A stretch of DNA of 64,000 nt from Bifidobacterium reuteri DSM 23975. GTDB lineage: Bacteria > Actinomycetota > Actinomycetes > Actinomycetales > Bifidobacteriaceae. Each line of letters starts with the position of its first letter. The first letter of the stretch is position 1. The stretch covers positions 1 to 64,000 of the forward strand of contig NZ_JGZK01000003.1 of NCBI RefSeq assembly GCF_000741695.1. Reading direction: 5' to 3'. Under the pieces are notes generated by a model that was not told where the DNA came from, searched no databases, and saw only the letters and a list, made by a program, of their open reading frames with translations. Both the position numbers and the translations under genes were made by a program. Positions 10,570 through 20,306 of this stretch are shown here, one piece after another.

Positions 10570-11771
10570 CAGCGGACCTCCTTGGAATGGGTGGATTCGG
10601 CGGCGAGCTGTGCCGCCTTGTAGGCTGCGCCTTCCATGGTTTCGGATACGTGGATGGTCGGTCTTGCGGCTTCAGCCAGGATATGAAGTCCTTCCGCCGC
10701 CGCATTGCCGTCGAAACGCACCACGATGGGCTTGGGACTTCCCAGCGTCTTGACCGCCTCGAGAATGCCATTGGCGACCTCGACACACGAGGTGATGCCA
10801 CCGTAGACGTTGATGAACACGGATTCCACCTGCGGATCGGAGAGCACGATTTCGAGGCTGTTGGCCATGACCGTCGCTGAGGCGCCGCCGCCGATATCCA
10901 GGAAATTCGCCGGCTTGATGCCGGTGCCCTGTTCTTCGCCCGCACCCGAGACGGCGTCCAACGAGCTCATGACCAGGCCTGCACCGTTGCCGATGACACC
11001 GACTTCACCATGCAGATGCACGTAGTGCAGGCCATGCTCGCGCGCCTTCTGCTCGAATGGGTCGGGAACGACCGGGTCGATGAAACGGGTCCAGCCGTCA
11101 TGGCGGAATGACGCGTTGTCGTCCAATGAGATCTTGGCATCCAACGCGCAAAGCTGCTTGGTGGATTCGTCATCAGGGTCACCGATTTTGGCCAGAGGAT
11201 TGATCTCCACCAATGTGGCGTCGTTGTCCTTGAAGCATTTCCACATCTTGAGCAGAATCTGAGCGGCCTGATCCACATCAGCGTGGTAGAAGCCGATGGC
11301 TTCGGCCATCTTGGTGGCCGCCTCAAGATCGAAATCGCCCAATGCTTCTATGTGCAGCCTTTTGACCGATTCGGGATGCTCTTTGGCAATCTCCTCGACT
11401 TCCGTGCCGCCATTGGCGGTCGCCAGCACGTCGAAATCTCGAGAGGTGCGATCCACCGAGATGGAGACATAGTATTCGTGCAGCACGTTCTTCGCTTCGG
11501 CCACCAGCACGCCAGAGACCTTGTGACCATGGATGGTCATCGGAAGAATGCTCTCTGATTCCAGGATGGCTTCATCCCGGTTGTGCGCTATCTTCACGCC
11601 GCCAGCCTGGCCGCGGTGACCTATTTTGACCTGTGCTTTGATGACGCACGGGTATCCGATTTTATCTGCGGCTTCAGCGACTTCATGGGAGTTCTGTGCG
11701 AAGATGGCACCCGGAGTGGGGATGTCCTGTTCTTCCAGCAACTCTCGCGCCTGATACTCGTAAAGATCCAT
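10569..11771 (-). CDS. sucC: Succinyl-CoA synthetase beta subunit
   Basis: SucC, 400 residues, has an N-terminal ATP-grasp domain ([22 protein letters not shown]) and a C-terminal ligase domain with NPLAKIGD and [13 protein letters not shown]. It binds nucleotide and completes succinyl-CoA formation with SucD. Start 11771 is preceded by AGGGAAGG. It heads the sucC-sucD-DUF6350-purH operon, and a palindrome at 11799-11829 lies just upstream. Confidence 0.96.
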   Translation of the reverse strand: MDLYEYQARELLEEQDIPTPGAIFAQNSHEVAEAADKIGYPCVIKAQVKIGHRGQAGGVKIAHNRDEAILESESILPMTIHGHKVSGVLVAEAKNVLHEYYVSISVDRTSRDFDVLATANGGTEVEEIAKEHPESVKRLHIEALGDFDLEAATKMAEAIGFYHADVDQAAQILLKMWKCFKDNDATLVEINPLAKIGDPDDESTKQLCALDAKISLDDNASFRHDGWTRFIDPVVPDPFEQKAREHGLHYVHLHGEVGVIGNGAGLVMSSLDAVSGAGEEQGTGIKPANFLDIGGGASATVMANSLEIVLSDPQVESVFINVYGGITSCVEVANGILEAVKTLGSPKPIVVRFDGNAAAEGLHILAEAARPTIHVSETMEGAAYKAAQLAAESTHSKEVR

Positions 11772-11798
11772 GGATCCTTCCCTGCTGAAATGAATAAT

Positions 11799-11829
11799 CC
11801 GGCATGTAACTGTACATGCTACATGCCGG
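11799..11829. promoter_or_regulatory. Dyad upstream of sucC
   Basis: CCGGCATGTA and TACATGCCGG face each other across 11 nt, 28 bp upstream of the sucC start and about 70 bp after the apt stop. There is no T-run on the minus strand, so this may be an operator or leader hairpin for sucC rather than an apt terminator. Confidence 0.4.
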
Positions 11830-11899
11830 AAGAGTAAAAACCGAGTCTATTGTCTGAGATATCAACGAAACGCCCAGACGGGCCTCTTGTGCATATTGC

Positions 11900-12481
11900 T
11901 CACGCTGGCATCGAAATCAAGGAAGTCACCGGCACGTCACCGAGCTTGTCGATGCCATCCAATCCGTTGAGACGCATGACGAAGCTGAATCCGGCCACCT
12001 TCCCGCCGGCCTTTTCGATGAGGTCTGCGGCGGCTTTGGCAGTGCCGCCGGTCGCGATGAGATCATCCACGATGAGCACTCGCTCGCCATGAGCGACCGC
12101 GCTGGTTTCGATTTCCACACTGGCTGTGCCGTATTCGAGGTCATAGGATTCCCCGATGGTCTCGGGCGGCAGCTTGCCGGCTTTACGCACTGCGATGAAT
12201 CCCTTGCCGAGCTGCGCGGCGAGAATCGGCCCGAACAGGAAACCACGGGACTCAAGACCTGCTACCGCATCAAACTGTTCGGGGGCGACCGGAAGCGTTT
12301 CGGCGATCGCGGCAATCAGGATCTGCAAGCCCCGCGGATCTGCGATAACCGGCATGAAATCACGGAAGATGATGCCTTCCTTGGGAAAACCTGGTACGGA
12401 ACGAACCAGTGATACCAGATATTCGGCATCCTCCTTGCCTACGGTGTTCAATGCCTCGATAGTGATGTCCGACTGTGCCAT
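11900..12481 (-). CDS. apt: Adenine phosphoribosyltransferase
   Basis: Apt salvages adenine to AMP using PRPP. The 193-residue protein has the purine PRTase core: the PRPP loop VLIVDDLIATGGTAKAA, the LESRGFLFG adenine-binding region and the FRDFMPV segment typical of APRTases. The start at 12481 has a modest AGAGG upstream. It is next to yajC, as in many bacteria where the apt/relA region follows the secDF-yajC and ruv genes; no secD, secF or relA is in the window. Confidence 0.95.
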   Translation of the reverse strand: MAQSDITIEALNTVGKEDAEYLVSLVRSVPGFPKEGIIFRDFMPVIADPRGLQILIAAIAETLPVAPEQFDAVAGLESRGFLFGPILAAQLGKGFIAVRKAGKLPPETIGESYDLEYGTASVEIETSAVAHGERVLIVDDLIATGGTAKAAADLIEKAGGKVAGFSFVMRLNGLDGIDKLGDVPVTSLISMPA

Positions 12482-12560
12482 GTTGCTTTGCCTCTTTGGT
12501 CCTGACCGGGTTCTTCGCCGTACGTTACTGCACGGACTGTTGCCTTGCGGATTCGATGTG

Positions 12561-12983
12561 TTACTTGGTCTCGCCGTTGTCGGCGGACTTGGTTTCGGCT
12601 TCGGCAGTGACGCCTTCGATCGGCTTCTGTGCCTCGGCGTCGTCCGTCGGGGTCTCGTCGGCGTTGTCCGGCAGGGGGTTGCCGTTTTCGTCTACTTCGT
12701 CGTCGGATACATAAGCCGGACGAGTGTATTCACGGGCGATGGCGTTGAAGGAGAAACGCATCTTGGAGCCTTCGGAGTCAATGACGATTTCCTCGTACTG
12801 CTCATCGACCTCGACGACCTTACCGATCACCTGACCGATGGTGATGATCTCAGTACCAGGCTTGAGATTGCGGCGAAAGTCCTGTTTTTCGGCCTGCTGC
12901 TGCTTGGCTTTCTTGGACTGCCACCACATCATGCCGCCGATGACCACGACCATGACGATAAGCATTGCGTATGAAGGATCCAC
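12561..12983 (-). CDS. yajC: Preprotein translocase subunit YajC
   Basis: YajC is an accessory subunit of the SecDF-YajC complex. The 140-residue product has one N-terminal membrane helix (AMLIVMVVVIGGMMWWQSKKAKQ), a conserved cytoplasmic domain (FRRNLKPGTEIITIGQVIGKV) and an acidic tail of about 50 residues. I chose the GTG at 12983, since AAAGGAG lies 6 nt upstream, over an open-frame extension that has no ribosome-binding site. It lies downstream of ruvB, a common order. Confidence 0.9.
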   Translation of the reverse strand: MDPSYAMLIVMVVVIGGMMWWQSKKAKQQQAEKQDFRRNLKPGTEIITIGQVIGKVVEVDEQYEEIVIDSEGSKMRFSFNAIAREYTRPAYVSDDEVDENGNPLPDNADETPTDDAEAQKPIEGVTAEAETKSADNGETK

Positions 12984-13078
12984 GGAACACTCCTTTAATA
13001 AACCATCGCGATCCAAACATCAGGCGTCTGACTGCCGCCATGTTGACATCCGACCACGTTATGCAAACAGGCTAAAGT

Positions 13079-14143
13079 CTAGAAGAGCTTGCTGACATCA
13101 TCCTTGGGCGTAATGCCCAGATGCGCCCATGCTTTCTCGGTGGCGACGCGCCCTTTGGGCGTGCGCATCAGGAAGCCTTCACGCACCAGGTACGGCTCGC
13201 AGACGGTCTCCACGGTTTCGGACTCCTCCCCCACCATGGCGGCGAGGTTGTTCAAGCCTACCGGTCCACCGTTGAAATTGCGGATTATGGCGTTCAGCAC
13301 CGCAATATCCAGCCGGTCCAATCCTTCGGAATCGATCTGGTAGAGCGCCAGAGCCTCTTTGACATCCGAGGGGCGCACCATGACCAGATCATGGACTATG
13401 GCCCAGTCTCGGACTCGTCGCAGCAGACGATTGGCGATTCGCGGCGTGCCTCTGGACCGCAGGGCGAGTTCATGGGCCGATCCTTCATCCAGATTCACGC
13501 CCAGCACATTCGCGGATCGTTCGATGAGCTTCTCGAGTTCCTCATGAGGATAGAAATCCAGATGCGCCGTGAACCCGAAACGCGCGCGCAACGGACTCGG
13601 CAGCATGCCTTCGCGTGTTGTTGCTCCGATCACGGTGAATCGCGGCAGAGTCAGCGGAATTGAACTTGCACCCGGACCTTTGCCCACCATGACGTCTACA
13701 CGGAAATCCTCCATCGCGATGTAGAGCAGCTCCTCCGCCGCACGCGGCAGACGATGGATCTCGTCGATGAACAGCACCTCGCCGGTATCGAGCGAACTGA
13801 GAATGGATGCCAGATCGCCCGCATGCTGCACCGCAGGTCCGGAAGTGACACGAATCGGCACTTCCAGTTCATTGGCGACGATCATGGCCAGCGTGGTCTT
13901 GCCCAAGCCCGGAGGACCGGCCAGCAGAATATGGTCAGGCGGCACATCCCGCTTGCGCGCGGCATCCAGAAACAGCTGGAGCTGGGCTTTGAGCCGTGGC
14001 TGCCCGATGAACCCATCCAGCACATGTGGCCGCAGTTCCTCGTCGCTGACCGGCTCATTGCCGATGGGCTGCGATGACACCATGCGCAACGATTCCTCGT
14101 TGGCCCCAGTATTCGACGTGCCGAAATCAACGGATTCGTTCAT
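13079..14143 (-). CDS. ruvB: Holliday junction helicase motor RuvB
   Basis: RuvB is the AAA+ motor that drives branch migration with RuvA. The 354-residue protein has Walker [12 protein letters not shown], Walker [10 protein letters not shown], the sensor segment [20 protein letters not shown] and a C-terminal winged helix. Its ATG overlaps the ruvA stop (ATGA). The LexA box upstream of ruvA should place it under SOS control. Confidence 0.98.
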   Translation of the reverse strand: MNESVDFGTSNTGANEESLRMVSSQPIGNEPVSDEELRPHVLDGFIGQPRLKAQLQLFLDAARKRDVPPDHILLAGPPGLGKTTLAMIVANELEVPIRVTSGPAVQHAGDLASILSSLDTGEVLFIDEIHRLPRAAEELLYIAMEDFRVDVMVGKGPGASSIPLTLPRFTVIGATTREGMLPSPLRARFGFTAHLDFYPHEELEKLIERSANVLGVNLDEGSAHELALRSRGTPRIANRLLRRVRDWAIVHDLVMVRPSDVKEALALYQIDSEGLDRLDIAVLNAIIRNFNGGPVGLNNLAAMVGEESETVETVCEPYLVREGFLMRTPKGRVATEKAWAHLGITPKDDVSKLF

Positions 14144-14772
14144 GAACGTCCCCTATCCATCAAGGTGAGAGCGAATCGCAGGACCCGTGGCACATCGTCA
14201 TCGGACAGCGGCGTCGCTATGTCGTTGTCCGCGATGGCTTCGGCGACGGCCTGTTGGGCGTCCTGTTGACGCCATCCCAGCGACATGAGTCCCTCCACCA
14301 CCTGTTCGGAACCGTTGTCCACTGTTGCGCGGCTCGACGATGCGGTTGGGACGCTTTCGTCTTCAATCGTGTTCAGGTCAATCGAACCTTTGAGCTCCAG
14401 GATGATTTTCTGCGCGCCTTTTTTGCCCAGTCCCGGTGCTTTGGCGAGTGCGGTCGCATCATTATCGGCTATGGCTTTCACCAGCTGAATCGGCGTGAGT
14501 GTGGAAAGCAACGACTGTGCCACCTTTGGGCCGATGCCGGAGACCTTGATCAGTTGCAGGAATGTCATTTTGGCGTCGCGGTCGAGAAAACCATGCAGAG
14601 ATACAGCGTCCTGTGAGATGTTCATATACGTGTAGACACGTGTTTCCTGCCCGGCATGAAGTCTGCCGAGGTCTGTTGACGACATGCGCACCTCATACCC
14701 CACGCCGGAGACGTCGATCAGTGCGATATCGGATTCCACTGACTCGACTCGTCCGGTCAGCATCCCGATCAT
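14140..14772 (-). CDS. ruvA: Holliday junction DNA-binding protein RuvA
   Basis: RuvA tetramers hold the four-way junction for RuvB. The 210-residue protein shows the OB-fold start [15 protein letters not shown], helix-hairpin-helix motifs ([30 protein letters not shown]) and the C-terminal RuvB-contact domain. I chose the second ATG (14772) because AAAGGAG lies directly against the first ATG at 14778 and 6 nt before the second. A LexA box is 56 bp upstream. Confidence 0.97.
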   Translation of the reverse strand: MIGMLTGRVESVESDIALIDVSGVGYEVRMSSTDLGRLHAGQETRVYTYMNISQDAVSLHGFLDRDAKMTFLQLIKVSGIGPKVAQSLLSTLTPIQLVKAIADNDATALAKAPGLGKKGAQKIILELKGSIDLNTIEDESVPTASSSRATVDNGSEQVVEGLMSLGWRQQDAQQAVAEAIADNDIATPLSDDDVPRVLRFALTLMDRGRS

Positions 14773-14797
14773 CCGCATCTCCTTTCGCTCGGCTGAA

Positions 14798-14818
14798 TGC
14801 TGCTGTTCAGCATTCGGA
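14798..14818 (-). promoter_or_regulatory. Leader hairpin of ruvAB
   Basis: GAATGCTG and CAGCATTC form an 8-bp perfect stem with a 5-nt loop in the leader between the LexA box and the ruvA ribosome-binding site. It could adjust mRNA stability or translation; no T-run follows. Confidence 0.35.
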
Positions 14819-14826
14819 TCAAACGC

Positions 14827-14842
14827 TCGAACAACTGTTCGA
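14827..14842. promoter_or_regulatory. LexA (SOS) box of ruvAB
   Basis: TCGAACAACTGTTCGA is a perfect actinobacterial/Bacillus-type LexA operator (CGAAC-N4-GTTCG with extended T/A ends). It lies between ruvC and ruvA, upstream of ruvA on its strand and next to an AGTATAC -10-like sequence. Confidence 0.9.
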
Positions 14843-14862
14843 AGTATACTATATGCCCTCCA

Positions 14863-15447
14863 CTACATGCCGCGATCATGATTAATACGGCGACGTGTCG
14901 TATGCTGAGCGGCTTCGGCCCATTGACGCTGTGCAGCGGTCAGATGCTGCTCACGTTCCCCGCCTTGCAGCGCGCCCGCAGGTCGCAGGGCATGGCATAT
15001 GGCCAAGGCAAGCGCATCGGCCGCATCGGCCGGAGTAGGCATCTTGGTGAGGTTCAGAATGCGCGTCACCATGCGCTCGACTTGGACTTTCTGTGCCTGG
15101 CCATTGCCGGTAATGGCCAATTTCGCCTCGGTGGGGGTGTGCAAAGCCACCGGAATGTTACGCTGTGCTGCGGCAAGCATGGCGAGACCTGCTGCCTGGG
15201 CGGTGCCAAGCACCGTGTTGCGGTTGGATTGTGCGAACACTCGTTCGATGGAGACGCTATCCGGGGCGAAACGATCCATTTTCTCGGACAGTCCGTTGTA
15301 GATGGCGAGCAGGCGCAGGTCTTGGGAAATGTCAGGAGAGGAACGTACGACGTCGACGTGAATAAAAGAAAGCCGGCGATGTTCGCCGGCTTCGATCACG
15401 CCGACCCCGCAACGTGTAAGCCCGGGATCGACGCCAAGGATGATCAC
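14863..15447 (-). CDS. ruvC: Holliday junction resolvase RuvC
   Basis: RuvC cleaves Holliday junctions. The 194-residue protein has the RNase-H-like start [17 protein letters not shown] with the first catalytic Asp, the [13 protein letters not shown] segment with the catalytic Glu, and the acidic pair in [14 protein letters not shown]. It starts 6 bp after yebC ends, so yebC-ruvC form one unit, while ruvAB have their own SOS promoter. The tail beyond residue 165 is hydrophilic and poorly conserved in the family. Confidence 0.96.
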   Translation of the reverse strand: MIILGVDPGLTRCGVGVIEAGEHRRLSFIHVDVVRSSPDISQDLRLLAIYNGLSEKMDRFAPDSVSIERVFAQSNRNTVLGTAQAAGLAMLAAAQRNIPVALHTPTEAKLAITGNGQAQKVQVERMVTRILNLTKMPTPADAADALALAICHALRPAGALQGGEREQHLTAAQRQWAEAAQHTTRRRINHDRGM

Positions 15448-15453
15448 TGCGGA

Positions 15454-16209
15454 TTACTCCTCATCCAGCTGAGCCATGACCTCATCGGAAGCGGTCCAGT
15501 TGGAGTAGATGTTCTGCACATCATCAAGATCGTCAAGGTTGTCGATGAGCTTGGACACCTTGCGGGCATCCTCAAGGCCCAGCTCGACCTCGTTCTTCGG
15601 CTGCATGACCTGATCGGCGGAATCGTAATCAAAACCAGCATCCTGAAGCGCCTTGCGCACCACGAACAGGTCGGACGGGCCGGTGATCACGGTGTAGACC
15701 TCACCGTCGTCGGCCACATCCTCGGCACCTGCCTCGGCAGCGGTCTCGAACAGCTTGTCGTAATCCACGCCCTCGGACGGAACCACGATCTGGCCCTTAC
15801 GCTCGAAGTTGAAGGAGACGGAGCCGGAGGTGGCCAGGGAGCCATTGCCCTTGGTCAGGGTGGATCGCACTTCGGCCGCGGCACGGTTGCGGTTATCGGT
15901 AAGGCACTCGATGATGAGGCCGACGCCGGCAGGAGCATAGCCCTCGTACACGATGTCCTCGTAGTTGGCGGCACCGTCTTCGTCACCAGCGCCACGCTTG
16001 ACGGCGCGAGCGATGTTGTCGGCCGGCATGGAAGCCTTCTTGGCCTTGTAAATGGCGTCATACAGAGACGGGTTGCCATCCGGGTCGCCACCGCCCAGAC
16101 GGGCGGCGATTTCGATGTTCTTGATGAGCTTGGCGAAGAGCTTGCCGCGCTTGGCGTCGATGGCGGCCTTCTTGTGCTTGGTGGTCGCCCACTTGGAATG
16201 ACCTGACAT
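15454..16209 (-). CDS. YebC/PmpR-family translation or transcription regulator
   Basis: This 251-residue protein begins [25 protein letters not shown], the hallmark of the YebC family, and has the full three-domain length. Members have been described as transcription regulators and, more recently, as factors that ease ribosome stalling at proline-rich stretches. AGGAGC lies just upstream of ATG 16209. The yebC-ruvC-ruvA-ruvB order is the common bacterial one. Confidence 0.95.
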   Translation of the reverse strand: MSGHSKWATTKHKKAAIDAKRGKLFAKLIKNIEIAARLGGGDPDGNPSLYDAIYKAKKASMPADNIARAVKRGAGDEDGAANYEDIVYEGYAPAGVGLIIECLTDNRNRAAAEVRSTLTKGNGSLATSGSVSFNFERKGQIVVPSEGVDYDKLFETAAEAGAEDVADDGEVYTVITGPSDLFVVRKALQDAGFDYDSADQVMQPKNEVELGLEDARKVSKLIDNLDDLDDVQNIYSNWTASDEVMAQLDEE

Positions 16210-16254
16210 TAATGCTCCTAGCGATTAATCGAATGATGTCAAACGAAATGATTG

Positions 16255-16290
16255 TAGGCCGGTAATCAGACATCGCCGATTGCCGGCCTA
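16255..16290 (-). terminator. Hairpin after thrS
   Basis: TAGGCCGG and CCGGCCTA pair, with an inner AATC/GATT extension, between the thrS stop and the yebC start. A clear T-run is missing, so it may end thrS transcripts only partly. Confidence 0.5.
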
Positions 16291-16318
16291 ACTGTACAGG
16301 GTTGGAGGATGTTGACGA

Positions 16319-18352
16319 TCAGTCCTCGGTGGCGGCCTTGAAGTCGTCTGCGGAGTTGACCTGGACGCGCTTCTTGATCACGGTGAGGATCTTCGTGCGG
16401 GCCTCGTCCACCGGCACACCATTGAGCTGGCTACCGTCACGGAAGCGGAAGCTCACGGCGTTGTTGTTCATGTCCTCCTCGCCGACGATGAGGATGAACG
16501 GCGCCTTGGACTTGGAGGCGTTGCGGATCTTCTTGCCGAAGCGGTCGTCGGAGGAATCGATCTCGCAGCGGACCATCTCGTCCTCGAGGGACTTGATGAA
16601 CTCCTCGAGGTGCGGGGCGAACTCATCGGCCACCGGCACGCCGAGCACCTGGACCGGAGCAAGCCATGCAGGGAACGCACCGGCGTAGTGCTCGAGCAGC
16701 ACGGCGAAGAAGCGCTCGATGGAGCCGAACAGGGCACGGTGAATCATCACCGGGCGCTGGTGGGTGCCATCCTTCGCGATGTACTCGAGCTGGAAACGCT
16801 CGGGCAGGTTGAAGTCGAGCTGGATGGTCGAGACCTGCCAGGTACGGCCGATGGCGTCGCGGGCCTGCACGGAGATCTTCGGGCCGTAGAAGGCGGCGCC
16901 GCCCGGATCGGCCACGAGATGCAGACCGGACTCCTTGGCGACCTCGGCAAGCGTGTTGGTCGCCTCCTCCCAGATCTCATCGGAGCCCACGTACTTGTTC
17001 GGGTCCTTGGTGGACAGCTCGAGGTAGAAGTCACTCAGGCCGAAGTCCTTGAGCACCTTCAGCACGAAGGTGAGCAGGTTGGTCAGCTCGCCCTTCATCT
17101 GCTCGCGGGTGCAGTAGATGTGGGAATCATCCTGCGTAAGGCCTCGCACACGGGTCAGGCCGTGGACCTCGCCGGACTTCTCGTAGCGGTACACGGTGCC
17201 GAACTCGAAGAGACGCAGCGGCAGCTCGCGGTAGGAGCGCTGGCGGGACTTGAAAATAAGGTTGTGCATCGGGCAGTTCATCGGCTTGAGGTAATAGTCG
17301 AAGCCGGGCTTGGTCACGTTGCCTTCGTCGTCGTATTCCTCATCGAGATGCATGGGCGGATACATGCCGTCCTTGTACCAGTGCAGGTGGCCGGAAGTCT
17401 CGTACAGGCCGCCCTTGGTGATGTGCGGGGTCTGTACGAAGCTGTAGTGATACTTGCGGTGCATCTCGCGGGAGTAGTCCTCCATCGCGTTGATCACTGC
17501 GGCTCCCTTCGGGTGGAACACGGCCAGGCCTGGACCGATCTCGTCGGGGAAGGAGAACAGATCCATTTCGGCGCCGAGCTTACGGTGGTCGCGCTTGGCG
17601 GCCTCCTCGAGACGGGTCTGGTAGGCCTTGAGGTCCTCCTTGGAGGCCCATGCGGTGCCGTAGATGCGCTGCATGGTCGGGTTCTTCTCGCTGCCACGCC
17701 AGTAGGCGGCGGCGGAACGCTCGATCTTGAAGGCCTTGATGAAGTGCGTGTTCGGCAGGTGCGGTCCGCGGCACAGGTCCTTCCACACCACGTTGCCGTC
17801 ACGGTCGACGTTGTCGTAGAAGCTGAGCTCCTTTTCGGAGATCTCAGTGGCGGTGGACGGGTCGAGGTGCGCTTCCTTGTCCTGAATCAGCTCGATCTTG
17901 AACGGCTGATCAGCTTCCTCGGCCAGCGCCTCCTCCTCGGTGACCGTGCGGCGGCGGAAGGACTGCGCGGACTTGATGATCCGCTGCATGTGCTTCTCGA
18001 TGTTCTTGAGGTCATCGGGGGTGAATGGCTGGTCGACCTGGAAGTCGTAGTAGAAGCCGTCCTTGATGATCGGGCCTACGCCGAGCTTCGCGTTCGGGAA
18101 CAGCTCCTGAACCGCCTGGGCCATGACGTGGGTGGCGGAATGGCGCATGATGCCCAGACCGTCCTCGCTGTCAAGTGCGACGGATTCGACCTTGTCGCCG
18201 TCGGACAGCGGCGTGTACAGGTCACGCAGTTCACCATTGAGGCGCACTGCTATGATGTTCTTGTCATCGGAGAACAGCTCGACACCGGTTGTGGTTGCTT
18301 CCACCTCCTTTGCTTCGCCGTTGACTGTTATGGAGATGGTAGCTTGCGCCAT
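16319..18352 (-). CDS. thrS: Threonyl-tRNA synthetase
   Basis: ThrS charges tRNA-Thr. The 677-residue protein has an N-terminal TGS domain ([21 protein letters not shown]), the editing domain with [10 protein letters not shown], a class II catalytic core ([22 protein letters not shown], with the zinc-binding Cys) and a C-terminal anticodon-binding domain ([20 protein letters not shown]). The start at 18352 is preceded by AAAGGAC. The leader (18353-18538) shows a short match to part of the T-box sequence but no convincing T-box structure. Confidence 0.98.
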   Translation of the reverse strand: MAQATISITVNGEAKEVEATTTGVELFSDDKNIIAVRLNGELRDLYTPLSDGDKVESVALDSEDGLGIMRHSATHVMAQAVQELFPNAKLGVGPIIKDGFYYDFQVDQPFTPDDLKNIEKHMQRIIKSAQSFRRRTVTEEEALAEEADQPFKIELIQDKEAHLDPSTATEISEKELSFYDNVDRDGNVVWKDLCRGPHLPNTHFIKAFKIERSAAAYWRGSEKNPTMQRIYGTAWASKEDLKAYQTRLEEAAKRDHRKLGAEMDLFSFPDEIGPGLAVFHPKGAAVINAMEDYSREMHRKYHYSFVQTPHITKGGLYETSGHLHWYKDGMYPPMHLDEEYDDEGNVTKPGFDYYLKPMNCPMHNLIFKSRQRSYRELPLRLFEFGTVYRYEKSGEVHGLTRVRGLTQDDSHIYCTREQMKGELTNLLTFVLKVLKDFGLSDFYLELSTKDPNKYVGSDEIWEEATNTLAEVAKESGLHLVADPGGAAFYGPKISVQARDAIGRTWQVSTIQLDFNLPERFQLEYIAKDGTHQRPVMIHRALFGSIERFFAVLLEHYAGAFPAWLAPVQVLGVPVADEFAPHLEEFIKSLEDEMVRCEIDSSDDRFGKKIRNASKSKAPFILIVGEEDMNNNAVSFRFRDGSQLNGVPVDEARTKILTVIKKRVQVNSADDFKAATED

Positions 18353-18504
18353 GATTTGTCCTTTGCTATCGGGGTCCGCGGTACTAATGTGCAGGCCTGG
18401 ACTGGTTAATCAACAGTGGACACGATAGGTTGGGTGTACGACATTGCCACCACAACGGTTCCGGCGTTTGAGGGATGCATCCGGTGATGGGGCGATGGAA
18501 TGAA

Positions 18505-18532
18505 AAAGACCTCGATGCAATATCGAGGTCTT
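18505..18532 (-). terminator. Terminator of the minus-strand tRNA cluster
   Basis: The stem AAGACCTCGAT/ATCGAGGTCTT (11 bp, 5-6-nt loop) is followed by TTTTTCA on the minus strand, just downstream of tRNA-Gly. Confidence 0.88.
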
Positions 18533-18538
18533 ATGCAA

Positions 18539-18614
18539 TGGAGCGGACAACGGGACTCGAACCCGCGGTCTCAACCTTGGCAAGGTTGCGCTTTACCAAC
18601 TAAGCTATGTCCGC
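18539..18614 (-). tRNA. tRNA-Gly(GCC), copy 1
   Basis: On the minus strand the cloverleaf GCGGACA...GTCCGC has an anticodon arm AACCTTGCCAAGGTT, giving anticodon GCC. The 3' CCA is encoded (complement of 18539-18541). The body is identical to the copy at 18978-19050. Confidence 0.95.
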
Positions 18615-18645
18615 ATAGAATTCCGCCGTGAGAAGCGGAATTCAG

Positions 18646-18718
18646 TGGGCGATGTAGGAATCGAACCTACGACCCCTTCGGTGTGAACGAAGTGCGCTAG
18701 CCGCTGCGCCAATCGCCC
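18646..18718 (-). tRNA. tRNA-Val(CAC)
   Basis: GGGCGAT/ATCGCCC acceptor stem and anticodon arm CTTCG-TTCACAC-CGAAG give anticodon CAC. The T arm contains GGTTCGATTCC. CCA is not encoded. Confidence 0.93.
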
Positions 18719-18766
18719 GAAACATTTCGGTATTCAGTTATATATGACGAATCACTTCGCCTTGAG

Positions 18767-18838
18767 TGGGCGATACAAGATTCGAACTTGTGACCCCTTC
18801 CGTGTCAGGGAAGTGCGCTACCTCTGCGCCAACCGCCC
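18767..18838 (-). tRNA. tRNA-Val(GAC)
   Basis: The anticodon arm CTTCC-CTGACAC-GGAAG gives anticodon GAC. The acceptor stem is GGGCGGT/ATCGCCC with one G-U pair. It closely resembles the neighbouring tRNA-Val(CAC), suggesting a local duplication. CCA is not encoded. Confidence 0.93.
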
Positions 18839-18878
18839 GGGTCTTTGGTCAACACATTGGAATAATCCAATGCCTGAG

Positions 18879-18949
18879 AGGTGGGTACGAGAGTCGAACT
18901 CGTCTATACGGCTTTGCAGGCCGCTGCCTAACCGCTTGGCTAACCCACC
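18879..18949 (-). tRNA. tRNA-Cys(GCA)
   Basis: GGTGGGT/ACCCACC acceptor stem and a GCGGC-CTGCAAA-GCCGT anticodon arm give anticodon GCA. The discriminator base is U, as expected for cysteine tRNA. CCA is not encoded. Confidence 0.94.
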
Positions 18950-18977
18950 GTAAGGTCTGTCAACTCATCGGACCTAG

Positions 18978-19050
18978 AGCGGACAACGGGACTCGAACCC
19001 GCGGTCTCAACCTTGGCAAGGTTGCGCTTTACCAACTAAGCTATGTCCGC
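18978..19050 (-). tRNA. tRNA-Gly(GCC), copy 2
   Basis: The body has the same sequence as the copy at 18539-18614, with anticodon GCC, but the 3' CCA is not encoded. It is the promoter-proximal gene of the minus-strand tRNA cluster. Confidence 0.94.
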
Positions 19051-19208
19051 GATGCTCTCCGCAGTGGTTTCCCCTGCCGAAGCACGAGTGATTACTATAC
19101 TCACATGCATCGCATTCGTCCAGCCACGGCGTGTCGTCTCTTTCTTGGCGCGCTCGCTTATGGCTGAAGCGCGCTTGCTGTAAGGCTTCAACACGTTACC
19201 CTGAAGGT

Positions 19209-20042
19209 ATGAGTGAAGAAGCGCATATGACGGGGCCTGTGCTGATTGCCGCGTTCGAAGGATGGAATGATGCGTGCCAGGCTGCCACGAATGTCATTCG
19301 GCATCTTGTCGGCCGATACGAATCACGCGAAGTCCGCCATATCAACTGCGATGGCTATTACGACTATCAGGTGTCGCGTCCGATGATGTGCCACGCTGCG
19401 GGTTATGCGAATCTCATATGGCCCCAGACCACGTTCTATGACATCGCTCTGGATGACGTCCGTCATATCTATGCGCAGATCGCGCCGGAGCCTAACTACC
19501 GGTGGCGGCAGTATTGCAGTGAGAGTCTTGCCATTGCCGAGGAGCTCGATGTCAATCAGATCATCACGTTGGGGTCGATGTTTTCCGATTGTCCGCATAC
19601 CAGGCCATTGCCGCTCTCGGTCAGTGATGGGGCTTGCCAATGCGAGGGTGATCGCGAATACAACGGTCCGGTGGGCATCCCCACCGTACTGGATGCGTCT
19701 GCTGCCGATCAGGGATTTGCGCATGCTTCGATGTGGGTCTCAATCCCCCAATATCTGGGCAGTGACGAATGCGCCGCAGGGACCATGCGTCTGCTGCGAG
19801 CATTGGGCGAGCGTATCGGTTTCTCGTTCGATACCGGTGATTTGCAGGCCAAAGCAGATCATTGGAAGGCCCAGGCGTCGGTGCTGGTCAGGTGCAACGA
19901 TCAGCTGGGTGACTATGTCAGTCATTTGGAACGTGAATACGATCTCAAATGCAAGGCCGACGATGAGGCCTCGCCGGGAGCGCCTCAGGCAGAACAATTG
20001 GTCAAGGAAGCCGAGGACTTCCTCAGGCACATCGGCGATTAG
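19209..20042 (+). CDS. PAC2-family protein (proteasome-assembly-chaperone-like)
   Basis: The 277-residue product begins with the PAC2 signature GPVLIAAFEGWNDACQAATNV and contains IITLGSMFSDCPHTRPLPLS, typical of the actinobacterial PAC2 (ATP-grasp-like fold) family. Its cellular role is not established; related eukaryotic proteins help assemble the proteasome. The start is uncertain: the ATG at 19209 has its purine run too close, and ATG 19227 (MTGPVL) has GAAGAAG at better spacing. The gene runs away from the tRNA cluster. Confidence 0.8.
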   Translation: MSEEAHMTGPVLIAAFEGWNDACQAATNVIRHLVGRYESREVRHINCDGYYDYQVSRPMMCHAAGYANLIWPQTTFYDIALDDVRHIYAQIAPEPNYRWRQYCSESLAIAEELDVNQIITLGSMFSDCPHTRPLPLSVSDGACQCEGDREYNGPVGIPTVLDASAADQGFAHASMWVSIPQYLGSDECAAGTMRLLRALGERIGFSFDTGDLQAKADHWKAQASVLVRCNDQLGDYVSHLEREYDLKCKADDEASPGAPQAEQLVKEAEDFLRHIGD

Positions 20043-20188
20043 CCGGACGGTGAAGGCCTGTGAGGGCTCGGACATTCGAGGCGTCGGACAATCATAAAGG
20101 GCTGTGAGGCTGTCGGCGGTATCAAGGCGGTACCCGTAGCCTGAGCGGTACCCCCAGCCTGAGGCGCGTTGCGTCGTGCATACAGTTG

Positions 20189-20240
20189 TTTTTTCTGTAA
20201 AAAACAAAGGTGTTGCATCTGTATGGACAGTTGCAACACC
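20189..20240 (-). terminator. Terminator of uppP
   Basis: The stem GGTGTTGCA/TGCAACACC (20209-20240) is followed on the minus strand by TTTGTTTTTTAC. It lies downstream of uppP and may also end the convergent PAC2 transcript. The rest of 20043-20306 shows no gene. Confidence 0.88.
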
Positions 20241-20306
20241 CTGTGTTCAGGACTGTTCTGATGTGTTACCCGGCATTCCTCACGGGACACAGCGGAACGG
20301 CACCGG

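Noticed and set aside
15234..15247. CGAACACTCGTTCG, a match to the LexA core inside ruvC
   Set aside because: It is encoded by the conserved ERVFA catalytic segment about 200 bp inside the gene, so it is probably a coincidence of codons.
16610..18409. Long plus-strand open frame opposite thrS
   Set aside because: Antisense shadow of thrS, with Val/Leu/Gly-rich composition and no family motif.
18353..18538. Possible T-box in the thrS leader (TAGTACCGCG)
   Set aside because: The T-box core is TGGNACCGCG, one base differs, and neither a specifier stem nor a terminator/antiterminator pair can be drawn.
18646..19050. tRNA cluster as a phage or ICE attachment site
   Set aside because: No integrase gene and no flanking direct repeat of a tRNA 3' end is seen; the second tRNA-Gly is a full gene.
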